Assembly (NCBI RefSeq): GCF_025562755.1
Contig: NZ_CP103300.1
Span: 3,411,001-3,475,000 of the forward strand
Source: Endozoicomonas euniceicola
GTDB taxonomy: Bacteria > Pseudomonadota > Gammaproteobacteria > Pseudomonadales > Endozoicomonadaceae
Length of the DNA stretch: 64,000 bases
Reading direction: 5' to 3'
A program made the position numbers and the translations under genes. Below are positions 42,424-50,686 of the stretch, in pieces (within the stretch, counting starts at the first letter, position 1; each line of letters begins with the position of its first letter). The notes below the pieces were generated by a model, which saw only the letters and a list, made by a program, of their open reading frames with translations, searched no databases and was not told the origin of the DNA.

Positions 42424-43062
42424 ATGAGTCTTAAACTGAAACAGGTGGTTATTGGCCTGGATAACCGGCAGCTGTTTGAACCGGTTAACCTGACGGTGGC
42501 TGCTGGCGAGGTGTTCAGCCTGATGGGGTCCAGCGGTTGCGGGAAATCGACCCTGTTGTCGTTTATTGCCGGAACGCTGGGTGAGCCATTTTCTGTCAAT
42601 GGCGATGTATTGCTGAACAACCAGTCGTTACAACCTGAGCCTGTAGAAAAGAGAAGGGTGGGGATTCTGTTTCAGGATCCGCTGCTGTTTCCTCATATGA
42701 CGGTAGTGGAAAACCTGATGTTTGCGGCTCCCGCAGGATCACAGGCTGAAAAGCGGCAGCAAGCCCTTTCGTCACTGGCTGATATTGGTCTGGAGCACTG
42801 TGCTGGCTTTTATCCACGACAGCTGTCTGGTGGTCAGGCGGCCAGGGTCAGCCTGATGCGGACACTGGCAGCAAAGCCCGGGGCGTTATTGCTGGACGAA
42901 CCCTTTTCGAAACTCGACCGTGACACCCGGGATCATTTTCGGACACTGGTTTTTGCCACCGTTGCCCGGCGCAACATCCCCGCTATCCTGGTTACCCACG
43001 ATGAAGACGATGTTGCTGACAGGAACAGGGTGTTACGTTTAATCAATCAACATTCGGATTAA
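42424..43062 (+). CDS. ynjD: YnjD-type ABC transporter ATPase
   Basis: 212 residues. Walker A is MGSSGCGKSTLL, signature LSGGQAARVSLMR, Walker B ALLLDEPFSKLD, H-loop VTHDEDD. It is shorter than standard iron/thiamine-type ATPases because it lacks a C-terminal regulatory domain, as usual for YnjD. Six bases after ynjC; part of the ynjBCDF operon. Confidence 0.9.
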   Translation: MSLKLKQVVIGLDNRQLFEPVNLTVAAGEVFSLMGSSGCGKSTLLSFIAGTLGEPFSVNGDVLLNNQSLQPEPVEKRRVGILFQDPLLFPHMTVVENLMFAAPAGSQAEKRQQALSSLADIGLEHCAGFYPRQLSGGQAARVSLMRTLAAKPGALLLDEPFSKLDRDTRDHFRTLVFATVARRNIPAILVTHDEDDVADRNRVLRLINQHSD

Positions 43063-43069
43063 TAAAAAT

Positions 43070-43690
43070 ATGCTGGATCGCTGGAGCACTGCGCTGGTCA
43101 GACCTGCGTTACATCTTGTTGCCCAAAGGCTGAACACTCTGGGTATCACCCCCAACCAGATAACCGTGTCTGGCTTTTTTATTGGCTTACTGGCGGTGCC
43201 TGCCCTGGCTACTCACAGTTATATACTTGCACTGTTGTTTATTTGCATCAACCGGACCATGGATGGGCTGGACGGCGCGCTGGCACGCATACAGGGGACA
43301 ACGGATGTGGGGGGCTTTCTGGATATTGTCCTGGACTTTATATTTTATGCGGCCATTATTGTTGGTTTTGCATTGGCTGAACCGGCTGCCAATGCGTTAA
43401 CAGCCTGTCTGCTGTTGTGCAGCTTTATGGCAACGGGTAGTAGTTTTCTGGCCTTTGCCACCATTGCTGCCAAACAGAATATTGAGAACCCGGTTTATCG
43501 AAACAAGTCCATGTATTACCTGGGTGGTTTGACAGAAGGCACTGAAACCATCCTGTTTTTTATTGCCATGTGCCTGTTGCCGGACTATTTTTCCCGGATT
43601 GCCCTGGTGTTCACCGTACTGTGTGTGATCACCGCTGTAACCCGTGTACTGGCAGGGGTGCATACGTTCAGGCAGCATCCGGAAGCCTGA
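43070..43690 (+). CDS. ynjF: CDP-alcohol phosphatidyltransferase family protein YnjF
   Basis: 206 residues, multispanning. The catalytic signature DGLDGALAR...GGFLDIVLD gives the D-x2-DG-x2-AR-x8-G-x3-D-x3-D pattern. In Escherichia coli ynjF sits after ynjABCDE; here ynjA and ynjE are absent. The alcohol acceptor is unknown. It ends the operon. Confidence 0.88.
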   Translation: MLDRWSTALVRPALHLVAQRLNTLGITPNQITVSGFFIGLLAVPALATHSYILALLFICINRTMDGLDGALARIQGTTDVGGFLDIVLDFIFYAAIIVGFALAEPAANALTACLLLCSFMATGSSFLAFATIAAKQNIENPVYRNKSMYYLGGLTEGTETILFFIAMCLLPDYFSRIALVFTVLCVITAVTRVLAGVHTFRQHPEA

Positions 43691-43777
43691 TCTGCATTGC
43701 CTTACCCTGCTCATAGCCGGTCTGGAAGTTACAACAAAATTAAAAAAAACCGGAGAATATTATTCGAAGGAGTCGTA

Positions 43778-46036
43778 ATGAAGTTGTGCGCCCTGAAAAA
43801 AGATTGTTCTCGTTTATGTTTCTTGTGGCTTTCCCTGCTTATGGTCAGCTTTTCGTACACAGCAGACGTGCGAGCGGGGGGAGCAATCTCTTTTTTTCAT
43901 TTATTTCCGCTGCATCAGTTAAACGCCTGGTTGCATGGCAAGTGGCAGTTGAATCCGAAACTGGCTAACGAGCCGGATGACGTTTATTACGGTCTGGTGC
44001 CGGGTTTGAATAGTTTATCGGAACCTTTGTCTGATTTTGGCCAGGGGCAGGGCGTGAAGATAACAAGAAGGGTTTTTGACCAGCAATCGCGATCTCAGGA
44101 AAAGGTGTTGAAAGCGAATCAGTTGGCATCCTCGATGACGAGAGTTCCTGTCCGCCAGCCTTTGGATAATCCGAGGATTCAGGATGTTTATTTTAAACAG
44201 GTTAAAGGTCATTCCAGGGAAGAGGAAAAGGCGTTTCAGCAAAATATTGAGAGCATCCGTTCTGGCGGATATGAGGCAAGCCCTCGGGGCAATCAGGACG
44301 ATGTTTTTCTATGGCCTGAAATGCCTGCCCGGGGCATGGTATTTGACGGACTTATACACCAGCTGGCGGGCGGTAATGGCGGAGCCAGTAGCAGCGGTGG
44401 TCAGCGGCAGGAAGCAGGGGAGGGCACTCAGGGCGGTTCGGTGGACGCGCGCGGCCATTCGAACAAAGACAGGAAAAAAGGTAAGAGGGAACATGACCCT
44501 TTGTCAGAAAATAATCAGGAACAACTTAATAATCAGCTTATTTCAACAGCCCGGCAGGGCAAACTTGCAGAAGTCCGGCGCTTATTAAAAGCCGGGGCTA
44601 ACCCCAGTGCTCAAAACACGGGTGGTTACACACCGCTCCATGTGGCTGTCGAAGGCCGATATCTGAAGATAGTCCGAGAGCTTTTAAAGTATGGGGCTGA
44701 TCCGGACATAACGGTGAATGAGGGGGGCGGGCAGGCAAGAGCTGTTGATCTGGCTTTTTGTGGAATGCGTCCTGACCCCGGGATTATCGAGGTTCTGTTG
44801 GAAACCTGCTCGGATTTTCGGTTGTTCCGTACACGGCCTATGGCGTTGTTCGCTATAGGGCGTAATTGGCACAGAATACTCGAAATACTGTTGAGCAAAG
44901 GTGTAAAACCTGAGGTTCACCTTTTGAAAAAGGCGGTTAAGCGGGGGGACTGTCGATTGGTCAATATACTCCTGTCAGCCGGAGCCAATCCTGACGGTTT
45001 GATCGATCCCGTGTTATCTTTGGAACTACCCGCCGGTTCTGCCCGAGCCCCTATTTTGGAAGCGCTTCTGGCTTCGAGAACGGATGCGCTGCCTGACGAC
45101 GGTCTTTCAGCTCTGGATAACATTCACCAGTTTCATTGGGCCGTCCTTTCCGGGGACATTGGTTTTATTCAATCCCTGATTGGGGAATATGATGTCGACG
45201 GGGTCAATGGCAGCCATCAGACAGCCCTTAACCTGATCTTCTGGCATAACTCCTGCCGTGGTCTGGAGACCGTATCGGAGGACGAGGATATTTACCTGCC
45301 AGTGCTCAAGCTTCTTTTGGAAAATGGTGCTGATCCCGATCTCCCGGATGAAGACGGCCGAACGCCTCTTCACGGAGCGGTGGTTCGTTGTAAAACCAGA
45401 ATGGCTGAGATGCTTATAAAGGCCGGGGCTAACCTGAACCCTGAACAGGGGGAGCATCGTTTAACGCCACTGCAACTGGCTTTCAAGGAAAACTCTCCGT
45501 GGATGTATTATGCCAGGGAGTACGCTCAAATGATCGACTTGCTCCTTGACAGTGGCGCCCGGGTAGGCATTTTTGATGAGAATGGGAACTCATTGCTGCA
45601 ATTGCTATTTTTGGTGTGTTCAGAAAAAAGAAATAAAGAGTATTGCGAGCAGGTCGCTATGGGATTATTCAATGCCGGCGTGGATATTGATAATCGCAAC
45701 AATAATGGCGAAACGATCAGGGAGTTGTCCTGTTCAAAGCCTTTTCTGGAAAGGCTTGTTGAGCGACTGGATAAAGCAGAGATAAAGAACAGGTTGTTAC
45801 GGGACTCACTAAAAAATCGGTGCATTTTTATGATCAAGCAACCATTTTTAAATCTCAGTGGGGGAGAAGTGAAGTCTTTGGTGGATAAGTTTCCCATATC
45901 AAATAAATTGAAAGAAGATATTTTAACGACAAAAATATATGTCAAAAAAAAGTCTGGCTGTTGCTTGCTTTATTTTGATATGCAGACTGAAAACATTTCT
46001 GGAGAGGACGTTGGTCAGGGTGATTTTCCGGATTAA
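43778..46036 (+). CDS. Secreted ankyrin-repeat protein
   Basis: 752 residues from ATG 43778, with GAAGGAG upstream; an 81-bp longer frame begins at 43697 without a ribosome site. Signal peptide MKLCALKKDCSRLCFLWLSL...TADVRAG. A linker of about 200 residues follows, with a Gly/Ser/Gln-rich part near residue 200. Then come ankyrin repeats from about residue 250: STARQGKLAEVRRLLKAGAN, GYTPLHVAVEGRYLKIVREL, ILLSKGVKPEVHLLKKAVKR, VLKLLLENGADPDLPDEDGR, TPLHGAVVRCKTRMAEMLIK, QMIDLLLDSGARVGIFDENG. The repeats run to about residue 660, and the C-terminal 90 residues are Lys-rich. Ankyrin proteins with export signals are typical host-interaction factors of Endozoicomonas and other symbionts; the partner is unknown. 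Confidence 0.85.
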   Translation: MKLCALKKDCSRLCFLWLSLLMVSFSYTADVRAGGAISFFHLFPLHQLNAWLHGKWQLNPKLANEPDDVYYGLVPGLNSLSEPLSDFGQGQGVKITRRVFDQQSRSQEKVLKANQLASSMTRVPVRQPLDNPRIQDVYFKQVKGHSREEEKAFQQNIESIRSGGYEASPRGNQDDVFLWPEMPARGMVFDGLIHQLAGGNGGASSSGGQRQEAGEGTQGGSVDARGHSNKDRKKGKREHDPLSENNQEQLNNQLISTARQGKLAEVRRLLKAGANPSAQNTGGYTPLHVAVEGRYLKIVRELLKYGADPDITVNEGGGQARAVDLAFCGMRPDPGIIEVLLETCSDFRLFRTRPMALFAIGRNWHRILEILLSKGVKPEVHLLKKAVKRGDCRLVNILLSAGANPDGLIDPVLSLELPAGSARAPILEALLASRTDALPDDGLSALDNIHQFHWAVLSGDIGFIQSLIGEYDVDGVNGSHQTALNLIFWHNSCRGLETVSEDEDIYLPVLKLLLENGADPDLPDEDGRTPLHGAVVRCKTRMAEMLIKAGANLNPEQGEHRLTPLQLAFKENSPWMYYAREYAQMIDLLLDSGARVGIFDENGNSLLQLLFLVCSEKRNKEYCEQVAMGLFNAGVDIDNRNNNGETIRELSCSKPFLERLVERLDKAEIKNRLLRDSLKNRCIFMIKQPFLNLSGGEVKSLVDKFPISNKLKEDILTTKIYVKKKSGCCLLYFDMQTENISGEDVGQGDFPD

Positions 46037-46125
46037 GAATTTGATGAAATATTCAGAACATTGAAAACTATCTTCAGGTTCAAAAAGAACTGGCTGAAAT
46101 GGAAGCCGGCAGAGAGTTGTTATAA
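46037..46125 (+). pseudogene. C-terminal relic of a paralog of the 47917-48573 gene
   Basis: Codons 46048-46125 read NIQNIENYLQVQKELAEMEA followed by GRELL and a stop, against NLQKIETYLLAQKELAEMEAARELL at the end of the 218-residue gene 2.3 kb downstream. No start or upstream domain is present, so only the 3' end of a duplicate survives. Confidence 0.75.
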
Positions 46126-46258
46126 AAATCACTATAAGTATTTTTTTTGTCTATTCTGAAGCCTCTGATGGTTGGAGTAGCGGATAGATACTATGAACAG
46201 GCAGCAACTTGAAGTTTTCTTGCGGGAAACCGCCGTTCGCGTTGTTAGGAAGAAAGTT

Positions 46259-47464
46259 ATGGCGAACTGGTATAAGCTTGGTTACATCGTTTTATTGTCA
46301 GTTTTATCGTGCCAGGTTAATGCGATTAGTTGGAAAGGTATAGTACAGCGTCTTGTTGGTGCTGGCAGATCTTATTTCTATTTAGCGGTTCATATACCAA
46401 CGGAAAGTATTAACAGGCCCAACAGGATCACTCATATTCTGGCCAGCTCTACAGATTTCAGCCGCCCTCCTATTTACCCTCGCTTTTCACTTGCAAGTTT
46501 GCCTCTCCCACATCTGGGCAGAAATTACTTTCCCCCTATTACACGACAACAATTGGAAGAGATAAAAAATGTTCCAAATGAGGAGTTGCGACAGGCGTGT
46601 GAAATCATAAGATTTGATCCCAGCAGGAGTAGTGGTAAAACCGATCGTGTAAAACATGTTATTTCTCAAGGGCAATACAAGACCCACAACTACCGGCAGG
46701 TTGACTCTTTGCCGGATATCGCACTGTTGAATTTTATTGAATTACAAAGTATTCCAGGCTATTTCCATTTCCATGACAGCAGCGAACGTTTCTTTGGAAA
46801 TCCTTCGGAAGGGGGGATGAGCATTGAGCATTATCTGAGAATGCCTGAGAATGACAGGATAGCCCGTTCCTTGAGCTTCACTTACTATCAGTTGCATCAG
46901 CATGTGACTGCTACTCATTCAGCAGAGTCAGGACTGCAAGAGCTGATGGAGTCTGACAGCTACACCCTTCATCACTTCTCCGGGTCTGAGCAAAATATCA
47001 AAGCTACGGAAGGTGTGCCTTATTATTTCACCTTGTCCGAACATGGCAACGTGAGAATGCTGCGGTCAGAAGAAGTACCACAAATGAATATCATGGTGAT
47101 TAATGGAGTGCATATACCCATCTGGGATCAGGGTTTCGGCTATTCCATTGCATTGGTCCCTATATCTCTGGCCTCTAAACTTAAATTTGTTACCCCGGAT
47201 GTAGCAGATGAATATAACTCAGTTATGAAAGAGTCTGGTTATAAAAGGGATGATGGTGCATCAGGTGGTGGAGGAGCTGCTGCTACAGTGGCAGGTCTGT
47301 TTGGCTTTACTCAACAGGAGCCTTTCCCTTTTACGAAACCGGAAATGAAACGCCCCGGGGAAATCTTTGCTGATACGCTCAAAGGAGCTGATAATTCTGG
47401 TAATGAGCTAAAAGCGGCCATGTTAATACTCATTACATTGTGGTTTCAACAAAAAAGCATTTGA
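46259..47464 (+). CDS. Unknown secreted protein, 401 aa
   Basis: ATG 46259 was chosen because it follows AGGAAGA and starts a clear signal peptide (MANWYKLGYIVLLSVLSCQVNA); a frame opening 66 bp upstream would put 22 hydrophilic residues before the signal. The mature part has no domain I recognise. It is rich in aromatic and His residues around RFFGNPSEGG and SFTYYQLHQHVTATHSAESG, then a compact stretch ending MNIMVINGVHIPIWDQGFGY. Next is a Gly-rich linker (DDGASGGGGAAATVAGL) and a short hydrophobic C-terminus (AMLILITLWFQQ). Neighbours are an ankyrin protein and another unknown. Confidence 0.65.
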   Translation: MANWYKLGYIVLLSVLSCQVNAISWKGIVQRLVGAGRSYFYLAVHIPTESINRPNRITHILASSTDFSRPPIYPRFSLASLPLPHLGRNYFPPITRQQLEEIKNVPNEELRQACEIIRFDPSRSSGKTDRVKHVISQGQYKTHNYRQVDSLPDIALLNFIELQSIPGYFHFHDSSERFFGNPSEGGMSIEHYLRMPENDRIARSLSFTYYQLHQHVTATHSAESGLQELMESDSYTLHHFSGSEQNIKATEGVPYYFTLSEHGNVRMLRSEEVPQMNIMVINGVHIPIWDQGFGYSIALVPISLASKLKFVTPDVADEYNSVMKESGYKRDDGASGGGGAAATVAGLFGFTQQEPFPFTKPEMKRPGEIFADTLKGADNSGNELKAAMLILITLWFQQKSI

Positions 47465-47478
47465 TGTGTAAGCCCTCG

Positions 47479-47502
47479 GGTAGAAGGGATATTCCTTCTA
47501 CC
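47479..47502. terminator. GGTAGAAGG hairpin, copy 1
   Basis: GGTAGAAGG-GATATT-CCTTCTACC, a perfect 9-bp stem, 14 bp after the stop of the 401-residue gene and overlapping the stop of relB. The same stem recurs at 48595-48618. Probably a transcription-end hairpin without a long T-tract. Confidence 0.55.
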
Positions 47503-47761
47503 GTACATCCAGTTTTTTGAACATATCCTCAACACTCTCACACTTGACCAGTCCGATACCTGCATCAATATCATCGAGCACTTTAGCGGTTTCATCATTA
47601 GGTATTCGAACAGGGAAAGGCAGGCCGTTACAAAGACCAACCTGTTTGTAGAATAAAGTTATTGCTTCTGTTGTACTGAGTCCCAATTTCCTGAATATCG
47701 CTTCGGCGTGCGCTTTTATTTCAGGTTCAATTCTGGCTCTGACTACGGCACTTTTACTCAT
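47498..47761 (-). CDS. RelB/DinJ-family antitoxin without a toxin gene
   Basis: 87 residues. Ribbon-helix-helix start MSKSAVVRARIEPEIKAHAE, then AIFRKLGLSTTEAITLFYKQ and LPFPVRIPNDETAKVLDDID, which are the DinJ/RelB signatures. The C-terminal arm SVEDMFKKLDV would bind the toxin. The downstream region on this strand is the convergent 401-residue gene, so no YafQ/RelE toxin lies next to it. It is a solitary antitoxin, either a relic or an anti-addiction regulator. Confidence 0.82.
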   Translation of the reverse strand: MSKSAVVRARIEPEIKAHAEAIFRKLGLSTTEAITLFYKQVGLCNGLPFPVRIPNDETAKVLDDIDAGIGLVKCESVEDMFKKLDVR

Positions 47762-47916
47762 TTTGTAGACCTCTTTGTGTCTTATTATCCTTCACTATGC
47801 AAGAGTGGCCCAATTGGGACACAATACAACCGCAACATAACAGAACGCTCCAGGCAGCCGCTGCAAGTAACGGCGGCAGAACCAGGGAATAACAAGCTGG
47901 TTAGTGAATACTCGTC

Positions 47917-48573
47917 ATGGCAATGGTTTACTCAGCATCAGTTCAAATGACATCATTTACGGGGGATTTGGATATGATGGAGTCAGTCAGTCATGAAAGT
48001 GCTCAGAGGGCGTTGTTGGTTGGGCGCGGTAATGTGAGTTCAAAAAATGAAGCGGTGTTCAGTACCAGAAAAGTTGTTGTTGGCAGGGATGAAAACCGAC
48101 ATTTCAGCCTTATCGACCAGGTAGACCCAAAAAATGCCAAAGGCGCTTTGAAAAAGTTCGGCAAAATAAAAACAATGGAGCAGATCGGGGTCTTTATAAA
48201 AACGTTGTTCAAAACCAAAAGCTTTAAGTACGCCAGTATTGCGGTGAAAAGGTGTCGCCTATCTGCGCTGAATAAAGCGGTAGCTGCATCGGAAACAAGC
48301 CTTAAGGCTCGGAAAACAAAGGCCGTTGAAGCTTATAACCACATCAAGGCATCAAATCCAAAAGGGTTCAATGCGCTTGAACAGGAGTCTGAATACATCA
48401 AAGGCATGGTTGAGCTGGTGAATAAGCCGGATGCTTATAGCGAGCCAGGCTTTGGCCTGAATGATCTGGGTGAAAATCTTCAGAAGATTGAAACCTATCT
48501 TCTGGCCCAAAAAGAACTGGCTGAAATGGAAGCCGCAAGAGAGTTATTAAAGCCTGCATCGAGAGAAGAATGA
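47917..48573 (+). CDS. Unknown protein, 218 aa
   Basis: Family not recognised. Helical and Lys/Ala/Glu-rich, with no signal peptide or membrane segment. The start could be ATG 47917 or ATG 47974 (MMESVSHESAQRALLVGRGN), the latter with GGGGGA eight bases upstream and therefore likelier for translation. The last part, LQKIETYLLAQKELAEMEAA, also survives as a relic at 46048-46125, so the family was once duplicated here. The 3' end is followed by the GGTAGAAGG hairpin. Confidence 0.6.
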   Translation: MAMVYSASVQMTSFTGDLDMMESVSHESAQRALLVGRGNVSSKNEAVFSTRKVVVGRDENRHFSLIDQVDPKNAKGALKKFGKIKTMEQIGVFIKTLFKTKSFKYASIAVKRCRLSALNKAVAASETSLKARKTKAVEAYNHIKASNPKGFNALEQESEYIKGMVELVNKPDAYSEPGFGLNDLGENLQKIETYLLAQKELAEMEAARELLKPASREE

Positions 48574-48594
48574 CGGCTCTTTGAGTTTTAAGTG

Positions 48595-48618
48595 GGTAGA
48601 AGGGTTTTTCCTTCTACC
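48595..48618. terminator. GGTAGAAGG hairpin, copy 2
   Basis: GGTAGAAGG-GTTTTT-CCTTCTACC, a stem identical to 47479-47502, between the 218-residue gene (+) and glpR (-). It separates convergent transcripts. Confidence 0.6.
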
Positions 48619-48629
48619 GTCGTCGTTTA

Positions 48630-49433
48630 TTAACACACGACTATTTCTGTTTGCCCCTGTTTCAGCTGTTCCAGCAATGGTGCGGGTGGCTGTACGTCGG
48701 TAAACAGGGCATCTATATCCCTGATATGCCCCTGCCGGATCATTGCACTTCGGCCAAACTTGCTGTGATCCGCTATTGTGAATACTTTCCGGGCATTTGC
48801 CATCATGGCCTGGGCAACACGTACTTCCTGGTAGTCGAAGTCCAGTAGCGTACCGTCCAGGTCAATTCCGCTGATACCTGTGATGGCAAAGTCCATACGA
48901 AACTGACCGATAAAATCCCGGGTGGCCTCTCCGATAACGCCCCCGTCCCGATTACGAACCTCGCCACCGGCAACAATGACGGTAAAATCATCCCGTGCCA
49001 GCAGAATAGAGGCGACGTGCAGGTTGTTGCTGACCACTTTCAGGTGGTTATGATTCAGAAGTGCCCTGGCGACGGATTCTGTGGAGGTACCAATATCAAT
49101 AAAAAGAGATGAACCGTCGGGGATGCGTTTGACCAACTCCCTGGCGATGCGATCTTTTTCTGAATTGAGCTGTTGTTTGCGTTCACTGTACTGGGTGTTT
49201 TCAGTACTGCTGTTCGGCAGTCCGGCTCCACCATGATGACGACTGATTTGTCCGAGCCGACCCAGCTCATTCAAATCCCGTCGTATGGTTTGTGGGGTCA
49301 CATTGAAATGGCGAACCAACCCTTCTGTGGTCACAAAGCCTTCCTGCTCGATCAGTTTAATGATCATTGCATGGCGACGGCTTTGTGGCAGTTGTATAGC
49401 GGGTCGAGTTATTTTTTCGGCTTCCATAAGCAT
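48630..49433 (-). CDS. glpR: Glycerol-3-phosphate regulon repressor GlpR (DeoR family)
   Basis: 267 residues. N-terminal DeoR helix-turn-helix: HAMIIKLIEQEGFVTTEGLV and NVTPQTIRRDLNELGRLGQI, then RHHGGAGL. The C-terminal sugar-phosphate-binding domain has SLFIDIGTSTESVARAL and ADHSKFGRSAMI. It represses glp genes and is released by glycerol-3-phosphate. Its place after glpABC and the operator-like TTCG clusters before glpA and glpF support the assignment. An internal ATG at codon 3 (MEAEKITRPA) may be the true start. Confidence 0.92.
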   Translation of the reverse strand: MLMEAEKITRPAIQLPQSRRHAMIIKLIEQEGFVTTEGLVRHFNVTPQTIRRDLNELGRLGQISRHHGGAGLPNSSTENTQYSERKQQLNSEKDRIARELVKRIPDGSSLFIDIGTSTESVARALLNHNHLKVVSNNLHVASILLARDDFTVIVAGGEVRNRDGGVIGEATRDFIGQFRMDFAITGISGIDLDGTLLDFDYQEVRVAQAMMANARKVFTIADHSKFGRSAMIRQGHIRDIDALFTDVQPPAPLLEQLKQGQTEIVVC

Positions 49434-49489
49434 TCAATACGTGGCAATACAGCGTCATCATACGATTGCCAGGTTCTGGTTTGTCCGGC

Positions 49490-50686
49490 TCAGGTCAAGG
49501 ATTGGGCTAAAAGCGTTAACGGATGTAAAACCGTACGGTCCGTGTTCATTTCCACCTGCATTTTGCAGGATTGACAGTCTGTCACCACATAATCCACATC
49601 CAGTGCCTCAATCTGGTCAAAAATGCCCTGACCAATGCTCTGGGAGGTGCGGTAGTTTTCTTTTTTGAAACCGTAAGTGCCGGACAGGCCGCAGCACTTC
49701 TGATCCAGCATTATCACCTCCAGCCCCGGAATGCTGTTCAGCAGTTCCATGGTGTAAATGACGCCACCGGCTTTAATCAGGTGACACGGGCTGTGATAGG
49801 CCACACGCAGAGGCACGGGTTTCATATCCGGCAGATTACCCCGGGCAAACTCACGGGCGATAAAAGCTGCCGCAAAGAAAATCCGGTCTTTCACAGCGCT
49901 GTTATCCACCTCCAGCACCTCCGGGTATTCATCACGCAGCGTCATGGCGCAGCTTGGCTCAGTGGCTATGACGCACTCGGTTTTGGTGAGTGAGTGGGCG
50001 AACTGGCTCATATTCAGTTCAGCGTTTTTACGGGCCTTGTTGAAGAAGCCATTGGCAATCAAAGGCACGCCACAGCATTTCTCTTTTTTCAGCAGGCTGA
50101 CACCAATGTTCATGGCATTGAGTACAGCCACCAGGTCTTTACCCACCGTCGGGTCATTGAAGTTGGTAAAACAGCCGTGAAAGAAACTGATTTGCCGCTG
50201 GAAGGACGCCTGGGTGCCTGACTGCTTGTTAAACCAGCTGCGGAAAGTCTCGCCAGTGTACTTTGGAAAAGTACGACGCTGGTCAATTCCCAGGGTTTTA
50301 TCCAGCAGCTTTTTCACCGGTTTCAGTTTCGTCATCGCGTTAACGATGGGGGCGGCCGGTGACGACAGGCTACCCATCAGGTCGGTATGACTGAGCATGA
50401 ATTCCCGTGGCCCTTTTTTAAAGCCACCATGTCTGGCTTTTGCCAGCTGGATCACCGTACCCACATGGACACCGGAAGGGCAGGCTACTTCACAGCGCTT
50501 GCAGTTGGTGCAGTGTTTCAGAGCTTCGTCATACAGCTGTGGATTTTTGATGCGCAGGCGTTCACCATCCGGCCCTGCCTGCTTGGGGCCGGGATAATCC
50601 GGATTGGCTTCTGCCACGGGGCAGCGAGTGGTACACACGGTACATTTAAGGCAGTTGTCAAAACTGGTATTAATGAGATTCAACAT
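49490..50686 (-). CDS. glpC: Anaerobic glycerol-3-phosphate dehydrogenase subunit C
   Basis: 398 residues. Two ferredoxin-like [4Fe-4S] clusters lie at the N-terminus (CLKCTVCTTRCPVAEANP and CTNCKRCEVACPSGVHVG), followed by two CCG domains (SFFHGCFTNF...EKCCGVPL and SPCHLIKAGG...QKCCGLSGTYG). It anchors GlpAB to the inner membrane and passes electrons to the quinone pool. It overlaps glpB by 17 bp. The presence of all three subunits indicates that respiration without oxygen is supported. Confidence 0.94.
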   Translation of the reverse strand: MLNLINTSFDNCLKCTVCTTRCPVAEANPDYPGPKQAGPDGERLRIKNPQLYDEALKHCTNCKRCEVACPSGVHVGTVIQLAKARHGGFKKGPREFMLSHTDLMGSLSSPAAPIVNAMTKLKPVKKLLDKTLGIDQRRTFPKYTGETFRSWFNKQSGTQASFQRQISFFHGCFTNFNDPTVGKDLVAVLNAMNIGVSLLKKEKCCGVPLIANGFFNKARKNAELNMSQFAHSLTKTECVIATEPSCAMTLRDEYPEVLEVDNSAVKDRIFFAAAFIAREFARGNLPDMKPVPLRVAYHSPCHLIKAGGVIYTMELLNSIPGLEVIMLDQKCCGLSGTYGFKKENYRTSQSIGQGIFDQIEALDVDYVVTDCQSCKMQVEMNTDRTVLHPLTLLAQSLT

